Assembly (NCBI RefSeq): GCF_001039355.2
Contig: NW_019773513.1
Location: 1,413,980-1,477,979 of the forward strand
Source of the DNA: Lingula anatina
Lineage: Eukaryota > Brachiopoda > Lingulata > Lingulida > Lingulidae
DNA: 64,000 nt
Direction of reading: 5' to 3'
A model generated the notes under the pieces. It ran no database searches, had not been told where the DNA came from, and saw nothing but the letters and a program-made list of their open reading frames with translations. Within the stretch, counting starts at the first letter, position 1. Each line of letters begins with the position of its first letter. Positions 1 to 13,073 of the stretch are shown piece after piece. The translations under genes and the position numbers were made by a program.

Positions 1-37
1 CCCCCGGGGGGCCACCCCCCCCCCCCCCCCCCCCCCC
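1..37. other. Low-complexity G/C homopolymer at the window start
   Basis: Runs of C and G only, in an otherwise AT-rich sequence. It abuts a tandem-repeat element, so it looks like a contig-end or gap-edge artefact rather than biology. Confidence 0.6.
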
Positions 38-99
38 TTGTACCTCACTTCGCAAGCCTCGGTACTCTCGCGAAAAAAAATAAGGGCTATTTTCAATTT

Positions 100-857
100 C
101 TGGGGAGAACCCTGTATCAGTGTTGCATATATGCTGAAAAAAGTGAAAAAACAGCATAATTTCCATAAAAGTGGCCCGATCGTGCTGATTTTCAAACTTG
201 ACCTGCCTATTATGAATGTTCATCAGTTCTGTAAGTTTCAAGTTAAAAAGTATAGCAGTTTTTCACTTATCGTGTTATCAGGGTTGCATATATGCTGAAA
301 AAAAGTGAAAAAACGACATAACTTCCATAAAAATGGCCTGATCACGCTGATTTTCAAACTTGACCTGCATATTATGAATATTTATCAGTTCTGTAAATTT
401 CTAGCCAAAAGGTAAAATGGTTTTTCACTTATCGGTGTTGCATAAATGCTGAAAAAAGTGAAAAAACAGCATAATTTCCATATAGATGACCCGATTATGC
501 TGATTTTTTAACTTGACCTGCGTATTATGAATATTCGTCAGTTCTGTAAGTTTCAAGCCAAAAGGTAAAATGGTTTTTCACTTATCGTGTCCTCGGTGTT
601 GCAAAAATGTTGAAAAAAGTAAAAAGTGAAAAAACAGCATAACTCCCCTAAAAATGGCCAGATCATGCTGATTTTTGAGCTTGACCTGCGTATTATGAAT
701 ATTCATCAGTTCTGTAAGTTTGAATACAAAAAGTAAAACAGTATTCCACTTATCGTGTTATTGCTGAATGCACGGCGACAGCAATGGCAACGGCAACAAC
801 GGCGATGACAGACACAGGTGACAGCTATATGTACAGACTGCGTCTGTACATAAAAAT
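100..857 (+). mobile_element. Composite tandem-repeat element, copy 1 (3' part)
   Basis: Four imperfect tandem units carry the same core (GTGAAAAAACAGCATAA-like, followed by a TTATGAATATT..CAGTTCTGTAAGTTT stretch). Unit starts are near 136, 297, 448 and 612, giving a period of about 150-165 bp. They are followed by a CGG/CAA triplet-rich stretch (770-820) and a perfect 8-bp-stem hairpin at 831-849 (GTACAGAC-TGC-GTCTGTAC), then an A-rich tail ATAAAAA. The same order (tandem units, triplet stretch, hairpin, A-tail) recurs at 24.0-24.47 kb and, inverted, at 62.05-62.5 kb. The architecture resembles non-autonomous Helentron/HINE-type elements, including the bivalve pearl elements. That assignment is inference. 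Confidence 0.75.
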
Positions 858-863
858 CTAAAA

Positions 864-3800
864 TCAATTTCCTTGCACCTCTTTCTGCAGCTGATCTAGT
901 TGTGCCTCCAAGTTGCTGTTTTCTCTCTCCGTAATAGCCAACTTCTTTTGTAGTACTTTAGTATTCTCTTCACTTAAAGCAAGGCTGTTTTTTACATCTG
1001 TAACCTCATGCTGAAGTTCTCTGTTCTTTTCCATAATTCGCTGCATGCTTCATGAATAATATAGGCATAAAAGATAATATTACAACAAACAACTCAATAG
1101 TAATGACATTCAAATGAACTACAAATAATAAATATTTGTTGGTATAACTCTTCCAAATTTTGATCATTGTGCAATCATAGGTTATGGCATTCAACCTACA
1201 AATCACTTACTTCATTTAACTTCCGTTATTGCCAAAAATCCTTTGCATGCTATGGCAGTGTTCTAAAGCTACTTACTTTCTCAACTGCTTCTTTAGTCCT
1301 TCCATTTCTTGTGCAGACAATGTGGAAGATTCCTCTGCATTTTCCAACTGCACTTGTAGTTTGATATTTTCATCAGTCAGTTTCTTATTATGATATTGTA
1401 GGTCAGCTACCTTATTACTCAATTCCATTATGTCCCTACAATTTTAAGATTATAAAGAATTAATCATTTTGGGAAAACTGCCACTAAAAAAATTTAGCAA
1501 AGAAAACTACATGAGGTATAAATTTTCTTAATTTTGTTCAACCTATACCCAATGACTATACAAATGAAAACCCAAGAAATCAAAGTTTTGATGCACACTT
1601 CTCATCTCAGAGCAGAGACCAATCAATTACAGACCCAATAGCCGACCTAAAAAAAGAATTCCACCAATCAGGTAATCAATGGATTAAGTGCTTACATACA
1701 AAGCACCTATCACATAAACCAATCAAATTTAAGAAACATAGAGGAGGTCGTTAATGTCCGTGCACCTTATAATCAGATTAATCATGGGATCGAGCATAAG
1801 TCTGTCTTCACAGCAATCAATTACCAATTACCAGAAAGCAGAAATAACGCTTATAAACACAACAACCTCAGACAAAGTATAGAGAACCACTATTGGCCGA
1901 AACCAAGACAACATTAATCTCAAAAGTGGCACACAACGGGACCACCGAAGGCCAAAATACCAAAGCGCCCTTCACCATTGAGCTCCCCACCCGCCTCTAA
2001 TAACCCTCATTACGAGCAGGTGATGGAAACTAAACAGTACATCGCCGGATGTACAGAGTGGGCGAACCACATAAACAGACAGCTAGAAAGGAGAATGCAC
2101 AAGGTCAGGGCCAGGGTAGACTTTAAAGGATGCCCTGGCCACGAAGCTCTCTCCACAAAGCTGATTGAGATCCAGGAGGAGGCATCAGAAGCAATAAGGC
2201 AAACAATCGAACTCCATATGGAGGAATTCATGAAAAAAGCAAACGATAACGTAGAAGAGGCCCTAGCCCATGAAGCCAAAGAAGAGGACTTCTACAAAAC
2301 ACACGGGACTTATGAGATCAACGCCAGCCCCCAACCTACATCCAATGCCAACCCAGACCTTCTGACGATGAAAGCTAAAAAGAAGAAAATCCTCACATCA
2401 ACCAAAGTAAAACGGCGTACAGCTGCCACCCTGAAGCGCCTCAAGTGAACCAGCAGTAAAAGTTAAAAACAGCCCTTTTCAGGGCCATACACATGCTCAG
2501 GAAAAGCAATACCACATTGTTCAAATGCAGAAATAAATCAACAAGCAGCAAATAAAACCATCCTTTTGTCACATCCCATGGGCAAGAAACCCTCTCTATA
2601 CTCTGAAAAAAATCATCGCCCTCGGACGAGAAGCCCAAAAGAGATAATAAGCAAAACATGAAAAATTAAGAAGTCGCAGAATGCTCACTCGACGAAAAAT
2701 TATGCATTTTGCAAGCCACACATGGAGATGAAAGCTAGGAATTTCCAGGGAATTATTTTCCCTATAAAAAGGTCTAATCCGCCTTTAAATGAGACATCCG
2801 CATTGTTTGCCTTAAATGACATACTAGCAAAGACTTTTGTTTTTAGATAAATAAATATTTCTTACCATTCATGTGTAGATGCATCTCCAGCACATCCCGA
2901 GGCTTCAAGACTACCAAAGCTGATTCCATTGAGATGTTCTAGCACACCTATCACAATCAATATCTCTCTGAGTAATACTGTAAAACTGGACTGTTACTTT
3001 ATGGGCAAGTCTGAATCTTACAACACAGAACAAACCACGATTTGATGAACTTTGTTTCTTTTTTTTTAATTTTTATTTAATTTTCATATATGTGTAATCT
3101 AAAAAAATGTCAACACTTGCAGATGGAAACATATAACTATAAAGGGTAAATTGGCCCCCATTTCACAAAGAATCATAAATCTGTAGTTGACTAGCCTGAG
3201 TTAAGCAACCTGGCAAAGTCAACAACCCTGTTACTGACTAAGAGTGTTTCGCAAGGAATCTTAAAGTCCTAACTTGGTTTGGTTATGGTAGTCGACATGA
3301 ACACTTCAAGAAAAGGAAGTGGAAAATCCCTGAAATTTCACATGACATTTCATGGGTCTTTAGGCTGTCAATGAGTGTTTATCAACAATAAAATAAGATA
3401 AAACAAACACATTTTTTGAAAACTTTATTAATTAGTTTACCTTTAATACCAGTTCAAATTTACAGTAAACATTAACTTGTCTTGGAATGGTGCCATTGGC
3501 CAAAAAGAATTTAAGGATATTGTCACCCTTTGCCCCAAAATCCTTATTTACTGCCTTACATACATCCTTTTGTGTAATAGATAAAATCTTTAGTGTTCAG
3601 TGACTGAATTAATTAACATTTACACATGTCATCTTACAGGTGGCATCATAATTGCAATTTTGGGGTAAAAACTGAAAAATTGGTTCCTCAATTTTCTATT
3701 TTACCTGTTTTACTGCTGATTTAATGACACCATTTAGTACTCTAAAACCCTGCCAGCAATTTTTCTTAAAATCCTTAGTTCAGATTTATCGTTGATAAAG

Positions 3801-6118
3801 CAAAATAATGCCTCTGTTTAATGAAAATCAGTAATTAGGGACTCATAACTCTATAACAAAAACATTTAAACCAATTGATGGCACGAGATTGTACCCTATA
3901 CACTTGAGATCAACTCTGCCAATTTTCATGTTAAAATCTTGTTCAGGGATGAAGTTCCACCCAATACGGATTGCTATCTCATCTCAAAATAGAAAGGTGT
4001 TTAATTGACGGTTAAAGCTTCGAGTAGCCTGTGCTTATACATTGCAATGAGAAATAAAAACACTGATATTTTATATTTTCCAGGGGGTTTTTTATTGTTT
4101 TTAATCAGCGTAAAGATAATTGCATTATTTAATAATTAGATACAGGAAATACCTCATTTTCAATATCTGGATGATAATAAAGGGTTACAATACCTTTTAC
4201 AAACCCAGCAGTCAGCTTAGCAATGTTGCATTTAATTTTTCATTTAAAAATTCAGCAACATTCAAAGATATTATGACAAAATATCTTCAAGAAGATATGT
4301 ACTATCAAAATTTTGTAAAGTTTTGCTGAGTAACTTAGAGTAAAGGCAGCTTCCAAGGAGGCTTAGGTTGGTCGACTAGCTGCTAAGAAAAAAAAGGGGG
4401 TAAGCAGCCCTTAGATTCTCCATGAAATACCACTTAGTCACTTATGGACTTATAATGTTGGTAACCAAGTTCTCAGCCAGGGAACTTGACTTAAATTTTT
4501 TTGTGAAACAGGGGCCAGGACAAAAATTGCCTATTTATTTCATACTTTGAACAAGAGTTAAGCACTTACGTTGGTGTGGTGAAGTGTTCACCTGGGGAGA
4601 AGAGCACTTTTCGGGTGAAACTGAGATCAACTTACAATTGTCATCATCCACACTGGAATATTCATTAACCATAGATAATCAATATTTATTCACTCACTTC
4701 ATTGACAATACACAGTCATCTGCCATTGGCTGCTACCCAATGCATAATATGCAGAAATTTTCAAACAGAAATAAATGTAAAAAATTTTACAATCAAAGTC
4801 TGTAGATACAACTACTATCTCTTATTGTTTCCCCTTGAATTTCGTTTCAAATCAGATGATTTTCAGAATTAGAAAAAACCTTACCCTGCACTTCTTTCTT
4901 TTATCTCTTTAATCCACTGCATCATCCCTTCTCTGTAAACTTCTAATTCAATTGACACATCCTTCCCCTCAGGGTCAAATATCAGAGCCAAATCATCTAA
5001 ATACTGCTGGCTCTGAAAAGATATAAAAGCAAATTTACCAGCAACATTCCTAATGTGAAGCTAGTTCATTGCTGGTTCTAGGCCAACAAAACTCATTATC
5101 AGGCACGTAATTTATATTTATCATCATGCTTGACACTCCATGGATTAGCTTTTAATTATTAAGTAGCAAGAATACTTTCTACACTGACAGTGAGGTGCAC
5201 TGTTGTAGTCATATGGATTCACTGGAATCGAGAGTTGCTTAGACATAAAAATGAGCATTTATTCAGACCATGGTATATTAATTGTTGCATCTTAAATTAG
5301 AGCAATACAAAACTCCGTGTTTATTTCGATTTGCCATGCCTGAATAAAATTAAAATAATAAACAAATGAAGAATTTGATTTCTGACAAATCTTATGACTG
5401 GCAGCGGTAAATAGAACTGATAGAACAGTTGAAGTCATTTCAAACTACAGGCCTAGTTGAGCAAGGGAGTTGGACAGCGTGTCATTTTGGGCTACACAGT
5501 GGAAGAGGAGAAAAGGAACAGTAATACACCTGGTATGCCATTAACTCTTTGCTGTGCTTTTCTAATAAAATAATATTATCATAATATTCAGCATGTAGGT
5601 TAATAAAATAAAATGATATTATGTAAGTAAAATAATCGACCCCACTGAATTCCAGATTGACCCCATTTTTTTAGGCTGTTGGGGTCATTAGTCCCCACTC
5701 AGGTCAACCCTGTACAGAACACTGCAAAAATTCAGAATTAACCAGAAGACCCACCTCTGCACTCAAGCTCCCTGTTGTGGACTTCAGCATCTCAATAAGT
5801 GTAGACACAGGCACCGTACCAGTTTTATTTGTATCACACATGTCAAACATAGTGTCAACTATATCCTCTTCAGTTATCAACCTGCTGACATTTGTGCCAG
5901 TACTGCTGGTGTCTTCATCTGAGAAAAAGCATGCACTGTACTCAAACCTATTGCTGTTGTTCAACAGTTGGCTCAGAGACTCCCTTGATGCAGATTCTTC
6001 AGCCATGCTTTCAGAATTCACAAAGTCCCTGATTTGTGCTCTTGGTGATATAATGTTATCTATAGAGTAAGAGCTAGTATTTGCAGACACTGTTCGAAGT
6101 TCCGATCTAATGCACTAA
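864..6118 (-). CDS. KASH5/CCDC155-like protein: EF-hand-like domain plus coiled coil (partial)
   Basis: Four exons join in frame on the minus strand: about 6118(or 6090)..5747, 5012..4885, 1435..1277 and 1047..864. The first holds ITEEDIVDTMFDMCDTNKTG, an EF-hand-like helix-loop-helix. The second holds a companion half (DDLALIFDPEGKDVSIELE, then a helix ending MMQWIKEI). The last two exons are heptad-rich coiled coil (ELSNKVADLQYHNKKLTDEN; ELQHEVTDVKNSLALSEEN). Splice phases are 0, 2, 2 and every junction has GT/AG. This order matches vertebrate KASH5 (EF_hand_9 then KASH_CCD), which tethers dynein to the nuclear envelope in meiosis. LRMP/IRAG relatives are the alternative. Both EF loops lack canonical ligands (Thr at position 12 of the first, Asp in place of Gly at position 6 of the second), so calcium binding is unlikely. 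The start codon and the C-terminal transmembrane/KASH tail are not visible. The last frame runs into a stop at 864, beside a repeat element; a weak GT donor just before it may continue the gene out of the window. Confidence 0.6.
1918..2448 (+). CDS. Unrecognised ORF, possible retroelement ORF1/gag-type remnant
   Basis: Open frame of about 175 codons. The first in-frame ATG is at about 2022 and there is no clear upstream start. The product is hydrophilic: a Pro/Lys-rich lead, a charged helical middle (residues such as HINRQLERRMHKVRARVDF and EEASEAIRQTIELHMEEF) and a strongly basic end (KAKKKK..KVKRRTAATLKRLK). It lies antisense inside an intron of the KASH5-like gene. Base composition is noticeably richer in C and G than the surrounding intron. 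A second open stretch in another frame (about 1515-1753, DLKKEFHQSGNQW..HRGGR) lies upstream. I do not recognise either product. A basic, intronless, antisense ORF followed by a TATA and poly(A)-like block suggests a retroelement relic, but no reverse transcriptase is present. Confidence 0.35.
   Translation, partial: SQKWHTTGPPKAKIPKRPSPLSSPPASNNPHYEQVMETKQYIAGCTEWANHINRQLERRMHKVRARVDFKGCPGHEALSTKLIEIQEEASEAIRQTIELHMEEFMKKANDNVEEALAHEAKEEDFYKTHGTYEINASPQPTSNANPDLLTMKAKKKKILTSTKVKRRTAATLKRLK
2763..2870 (+). promoter_or_regulatory. TATA-box and AATAAA block resembling an LTR control region
   Basis: CTATAAAAAGG at about 2762-2772 is a good TATA box. It is followed about 80 bases later by ATAAATAAATA, a poly(A)-signal-like motif. 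The spacing is what an LTR U3-R boundary would show. I found no matching direct repeat upstream, so a solo or decayed LTR is only a possibility. Confidence 0.25.
3153..4516. mobile_element. Non-autonomous element with ~19 bp terminal inverted repeats
   Basis: The left end GGCCCCCATTTCACAAAG (3153-3170) is mirrored by TTTTTGTGAAACAGGGGCC ending near 4516. The 1.36 kb interior is AT-rich and has no credible coding frame. Similar GGCC..TTTCACAAA ends are common on MITE-like repeats of marine invertebrates. I did not identify a target-site duplication with confidence. Confidence 0.5.
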
Positions 6119-9100
6119 ATCACTGGTCTTAAATTACTAAACAAGTTGCTTTTACCAAATTTCACACCAACAAGTGCTGGGTTACATTTTAATTCACACC
6201 AATGTAAAGGGTTGTCTGTCAGTTATATCTATATATCACCAGAAGGTACACTCCAATTAAGTTGTTGTCCATATGATGTTATGCCAAGATGAAATTGCTT
6301 GAATAAGTACAATGAGCTGTGAATCATGTGCCTCAAGTTGATAGTGAAAACTAGAAAGTGAATAGTTCCCTTGTGATTCCTTTTCAGCAACAAAATGAAA
6401 TTGAATGTTCTCGAGTTCTAAAAATTAAAAAAAGATTTTGGCAGTTGCATATACCTTAATACAAATATGTATGAACATGTAAATAATGGTTAAATGCCAT
6501 CAAATACATCTATAAAAACTTGTTTACACATTTTCTAACACATTTCAAGACCTTTTACCTGTCCTGGGCATTAGTTGTACAGGTTTGTAAAATGCATGGC
6601 ATCCAACACAGTAATCCTTGACTTTACCAATTGAAAATAAGTAAAACCATGTCACGTTAGGAATCACCACCGTCCAAGCAAATCATATTTGTAAATGGGA
6701 CCCCATTCCTATAGACACCATTGATCTTTGTAGATCAACCCAACTCTGTGAGGACTTTTGGTAAGTGCAATCAGCTTAAATGAATGACACGCCTCCTCTC
6801 GTTTCCAATGTACTTCCATATAATAACCAGCTTTTCTGTATTCTACCTAATGCCAGGAAGGGAAGGGTCATTCAATTAAGCTAATTGCAGTCAGCAACAG
6901 TCCCTGCAGAGTTGGGTCGATCCACATAGACTGATGGTGTTACGGGAATGGGGCCTAGATGCTGAATTTGTCCACAGTGATGTGCAGTTAATTGCACAAA
7001 TTCCTATGTAGACCATGGTTGTTGCTTCACATCATGAAAAAGGGCTCAGAAAACTAAGACTGAGATTTATAATAGCTGCCTTATCTAAGACAACTACTGA
7101 ACCATACAAGAAAGCAAGATCAATGTAAACTGAATAAAATCAATTTCTTTTAACTTACTTTTGTTGTGCACCTACACATAAAGTATTTACTTTATAGTTG
7201 AACATCTTGAAACATCTGTACCATGGCAAGCAAAACAGTTCACACAAATATAACAGATAAAAACGACTTAATAATAGTGAGCTCCTGTTCTACACTTGTA
7301 TATTCATTATAGATGCATGTTAATACCAATCCATATGTATTGTCATGAACCTTTTATGATGCAAACCACTATATTGTATAATGGTGCACTTATCAGCCTG
7401 TTTACATATATCATCCTTCTAGAACATTTTATAAATTTATGTTGACAAATAATACTTCACTACAAACATTATTTATTATGCGCAAATACCATTTTGAATG
7501 AGAATCATCAGAGACAGACAAATGGCTTGCAATTAGCAAAAAATCAAGCCAGATTTCACAGAATTTGGAGGAGAGTGGAGAAATAATAGAAGATTGCAGA
7601 CTGAAAGAGTTCAGTGCATCAATGAATGAAAGCCAACAGAACAAGAGATTATTGCAGAAAAAAAAGAAAAAACTTTTAAAAAACAATCGCCTAACTTTGT
7701 ATGTTGGAACAGAATCATTAGCTATTGGAAAGTGTAGTAAAATTATCATTTACCTCAGGAAATCCTTTTTATGGCACTTTTTTCCCTAAAGTTATTCTCA
7801 CACATTTCATATTCTCATATGACTTCATTCAGTGTCGAAGGTCTTGTTTTAGGCTATCTCCAAAGATTCTCATTCCCTGCTGTACAAATTCCTTTTCAGT
7901 TTCCTATGAAATCCTCTACACGTTTTCCCTGTAGAATCCTACCTATAAGTCGGTTGAAAATAATATCAGCAAACGTACACAATCCCTTTCTAATTTTATG
8001 GAAATCCTGAGAGACAGACGGAGTAAAGCCATGCTAATATGGTGTATTACACACAGCCTACAACTGATAGATAGATCATGACTCATAAAGCATATTTGTA
8101 AAGCCAAATAGCTTTATTTCTCAGCCAGATCCAAATTTTGAATCAAAACAATGACATACTGATGAAACAAGCACAGATACAATATCTTTTTTTTCTCAAC
8201 CAAACAGGTTTTCTAACTTGATAAAAATGCCTTCATGAGCCCAGCTATTGCTGTTATTGGTATCTAATAGCTACTTAAAACCGCAAATTACATTAATGAT
8301 AAAATGGATTCATATTGATTTATTTCTAAGATGAAAAGAAGCATTAACAACAAGGAGAGAAACTAAAATTTCTACCTACGGTGCATGAAACTTGTGGGGG
8401 ATGTTCTTAATGTAAATTTACTTCCTACTTACATTAAGTCATTACATGTGTGGCATTTCAAATTAATGCATTTACCTAAAATAAATAATAAAGTAATAAT
8501 GGCCCATGTATGGACCCAAGATTTTTTTCTGTATATTCCTATTTTTTATAAGTAGTCTGTGCCAAAGAGTACATCCCAAAGAGGTACATGTAATATAGGT
8601 CAATATACTGATATTTATTTCCCCCAACCCTGAATATGACCCATTAAACAAAACATTAATCATTATCCATAAAACATATATGATACTGCAACATAAATGT
8701 CGATGCTAAATATTTTAGCTTGTCCAGAAAAAGGATCTACCTCCTTTGATTAATGATATTTCATCAAAGGACAGAGTAACTCATGATTTTTCTTTCCAAC
8801 GTTTCTTGATACAAAAAAAATTGCTTAGGATTTCTTAAATCTGTTAACAAAGACAAACGTATATGAATGTTGAAAAATTGTCTCTCATATTCATCATGAC
8901 ACGATGCCCCTGCTTGTTATAGCCTTATTTTAAAAGTCAATATATCTGTTGTAAGCAAAAATTGTTCAAGCAGTTTAAATCTACATCCCTCACATTTCAA
9001 CAAGGACCAAAATAAAGGATTCCTAACTGCCTTTAACTTACAGACCTTCTTGACTTGCGTGACACCGGCTGATCTAAATTTCCCGCATACCATCATCTGC

Positions 9101-12100
9101 AAAAAAAAAGGGGCAAGTTCATCCCGGTATTTTAAAAGGTTGTAACATAACTAAAGATATTAAATGGAATATTTGGTATAACGGCATTCGCAAACCTTTC
9201 ATTTTCATTTCAAACTGATGTTAAACTGTAACAGTTATACATAGCCAGTATGCATGCATGCGAGAAAAAAAGGCAAGAACTGAAGAGCAGCTACTATTGT
9301 ACAACCTACCGCCCCCATTTTCTTTGAAAGACCCACACTTCACGAGATAGTATGTAACGCGCGCACACAGTCACAAAAACCATTTGTTGCGCTCATTATG
9401 TGATTGGTTGCATGATTTGTAGAATCTATGATGTGTTATATTTAAAAAATCTGTGCACAAAATTGAAAAAGATGCTTCGAACTAAATAATGATGCTAAAG
9501 CAAAAAATGAGTGTTCGCAGACTGGTGTTCGTAACTTTCTGGCGCCGTGTGTGTGAAGTATTACTCACGCATAACAGCTGTGGTAGTTGAGACAAATACG
9601 GCAAACACACTCAGTCGCATCTCCTTACATGACGGGCACTAAATCCGTTTATATAAACGCTGCACTCCAAGTTCACTTGTTTCTATCGTATTGTAGGCAA
9701 TATATATTAAAGATGCAAAATGTAAGCAGTGTGTTGGTAACTCAATTTCATCGTAAGATTTATGAAAGAGGGTTTCATAGGGTAGCCTTATTTTCGTTCC
9801 CCTGAAAGCCACTTTTTATTATCCGAGATGATTAAAACGTTTATATTATTAAGCCTGATCCTTGAAGCACCCCGTTTCTGAGAATTTGAATGCAACTTTT
9901 GACCTTTTGCCCTACTTGCAACAAAATCATTCTGTGATTCATTATTTTCAACTTGCATTACCAAGGCAATGGCGGATTTAAAAGGGGTTGGGGGTCAGGG
10001 GTTATGATAATTTTAATATACCTGCATCTTAGAAATACTAGAGTCAATGCTCATGTTGATTTATGGGGTTTATTTTTCATAAGTATATGGATTTATAGGG
10101 TTTTGTAATTGTTTTTACATAAACTTTTATTTTTTGAATCTATTTATTTATTTTTCTTCAATTTTGCAAGTGTAGGCTACATAACTTAGGCCCATTACAG
10201 CAGAGTGTGCTAAGCACCAGTGGTATCACTTGGTTGATAGGTCCTACCCCTGCTTTTCTTGCAGTGATCAGAATGCACAGAAAATGACTGCAAATGGCCA
10301 GGAACTATCTTTTTATGCATTCATTTTATTCCCCAGAAAATGTTATTCCAATGTAAAAGAATGGATTATTCTAAATTAATATTAATTCCGTGTTCCGAAT
10401 CGGAAGAACTAAGAAAAAAGTCAAGTCAGTGTTTGGACTAAAATCTCATTCTACCAGTCTGAATGCTCGCATTTTTAAAGCCTATCACAAGACAGACTGG
10501 ACATTAATTCTCTCACTAAAATCTCATTATATTCGTCTAAACTAAAATCTAGCTACTGATTGTACACCCAACGTTTTCATCAAATAAAAAATACTTTCTG
10601 TAACAATTAAGGTGTGTAACTGATTGATCGAATTATCGATTCCATCTCAAATTCCATATTTTTTATCAAACAGAATATTCTTTCTGAAGCGTTATGCCCT
10701 TATTTCACCAGTTAGCCTCCAGGGAACTGCCCCTCATTACCTATCAAGATAGTTCTGTTACTTCTGTTTAAAATCAGTGAATACCAGCATAGGCCTACAT
10801 GTATGACATCTTTTTGTAATAAGTGTTTGACTTCCACTATCGTGAAAGAAAAAATATAACAAGTGCATATTACACGTATGACTTTTAAATTCTGCTCCCA
10901 TTTGTCACACAGGGTATAAAAAGTCTAAACACTCATGAGCATTACTCAATGAACTATTTAATAGTCATTGCTAATATAAAGCACAAAGGTTTTCTCTTTT
11001 TAAAATATTTTTTTCTGTGATTTTCAGAATTTTCCAATCCATGTAAAAGTAAATAAAAATATTACCACAAACTGTGTAGTAAGTGCAGTATTTGGGAGAT
11101 GTATATTTTTATAGGAAAAGATTTTTGCGAATCTCATATTTTTTCTATTTTCACACCTTCTTGTCCTGAATACCATGATCTTCTCAATAAGAAAATACCA
11201 GTAGAAAGATAGGGAACCTATTTTTCTACAGACGAAAAGAACAAATGTGAGCTTATATGAGATAAACCGGCATCTTGTTTGTTACATGCGATATAGGGCA
11301 ATCACATTTTTTCATTACACTGCATAAGGCAATGAACATCTTTTTATGTTGTTTTACGTTGGTTTCATTCATTTTGCCTCTTTGGTGTCATCTTTTTTTA
11401 CTGCGTCAGTTGATATCGGCACATTGGTGTTCAGGTCACAGACATATATAACTAATATAAGTGTGAAAAATGTGTTGTGATTGGGATGATATTCAGTTCT
11501 TGGGGAAGATCTCTACGTACTAATTATATAAACAGTGTATGACTGATTGCCGGTCATGATTTTATTACACAAAATTTCAGTGAGATTTCCTGGGAAAGTG
11601 TTGTTTTATTTGAATTGGTCTAGATAGCTGATTGAAAAAACATTAAGAAAGCAAGCGGGATGGCGGAGCGGTTACTTATCGGTTTTATACAGGTTGCATC
11701 AGAGAAAATGTATTTCCAAATAAATAGTAAAGCTTTTTAGCTCGCTAACATTTTAAAATGTACTCGTGCACGTAAACTAGCTACCACACCCGTATAAATA
11801 AACAATGCTTTGTTCTGTTAAAAAGGTTAATACCAAATACATGTACCTAGTACATGTTGTAACCATGAGCTCTCGACATGTTTATGTCTAATCATCTCTA
11901 AACAAATTTTTATCATTTTACCGCGAATTTGTATGTTTACATTTTTCTGTTCAGAATATTTTTTATCAAAATGGCCTTATACGCCGTTCTAAAATCACAT
12001 CTGGTTTATTTACATTCACAGACAAATATTTTATTCAGGTTATACCAAATAAAAAGAGACAAACCAGGGTCTGCACGGTATTCTTGACAGTTTCTACATG

Positions 12101-13073
12101 GTTTAACCTTCAAGGTTTAACAGTGTCTCCGGGCCTCATGACCCCGGGTATTGTGTTTATAGAAGCAATCGTTATCAATCTATGCTAAGTATTGTTTAAG
12201 AATGACAAGAGCAAATAGTTTTACAAATGTATAGATTTTTATCGCAAATCATAATTTACGCCTGTTTCTTTGGACCTGATCCTGTGCATCTGAATTAGGT
12301 GTCACATACCTGTAAGAACTAAACTGAGCCACTTAGTGATGTTTGTCATTTTAAAAGGTGGTCTTTGAAAATTATAGGGAGACCACCTACTAAATGAGTC
12401 GCTAGAAATTAAAAAAGATATTTATTCTATAAAGGACTAGATATCTTATAAAGCCAAATCTAACACTACTTTCTATTGTTATATTCACTTATAGCTATTT
12501 AATGACTTTCCCTTATTAATAAGCTTTTTGTAGCAGGAGTGGGTTAGGCCCAGAAACGTACCATCCACTGGCACACGTGTTTTTCACGCTCCTCCCCCAA
12601 ATTTACCACGGACCGTCGCTAAGGGGGGTTAAAGTAGGAAGTCCCAACTCCCCTCGAGGCACGTTTTCGTGTAATTGAAGAAAGAAAAGACAGAATAGGT
12701 TCGGTCAATCTTCATTTACGACCTGGGCCATTCAGGTGACAAAAGGAGGATACTTCGCAAGGCGATCAAATCAACACCATAGTCTGACAGTGATCTCAGG
12801 TACAACACCCCAACCAAGATTAAGGCAGACACGGCAGGCAACACCAGAAGACGTGCGAACCCCAGTGGCGACACAACTCCTGCATCCTCCGTTTTTTTTT
12901 ATATCAGGATTCAAAGTTACCACACTGACAAAGTGTCATCAAACCTCTCAGCTGCATCATCAAGAAGATTTCCTTCTTAGAAAGAGTATTTAGAAATACA
13001 CGAGCTGAACTGGAACCAACCATAGGTGTTCAGAAAAATATTTTAAGACACTGAAACATTTTATATTTTGAAA
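6119..13073. other. Intergenic stretch without a convincing gene
   Basis: About 7 kb of AT-rich sequence. Short frames occur but lack splice context or family resemblance. The only one with protein-like composition is at 7498-7680 (listed separately). A run of AT-rich simple sequence lies near 10.1-10.15 kb. The distal part (about 12-13 kb) should hold the 5' UTR and promoter of the T-box gene, but no TATA box or start can be fixed. Confidence 0.4.
7498..7680 (+). other. Short acidic/coiled-coil-like open frame, unassigned
   Basis: An open frame of about 60 codons reads as hydrophilic helix (KSSQISQNLEESGEIIEDCR, then KEFSASMNESQQNKRLLQ) before a poly-Lys run from an A-rich tract. No good 5' splice site follows. 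It may be an exon on the plus strand or chance. Confidence 0.15.

Larger units (their letters stand above)
1436..4884. other. Large intron of the KASH5-like gene, filled with repeat remnants
   Basis: No host exon is visible between the coiled-coil exon and the second EF-hand exon. The space holds an unrecognised open reading frame (1918-2448), an LTR-like control region (2763-2870) and a long-TIR element (3153-4516), described separately. Confidence 0.4.

Noticed and set aside
1-760. Regularly spaced repeats considered as a CRISPR array
   Set aside because: Units are ~150-165 bp, diverged, without short unique spacers, in a eukaryotic genome.
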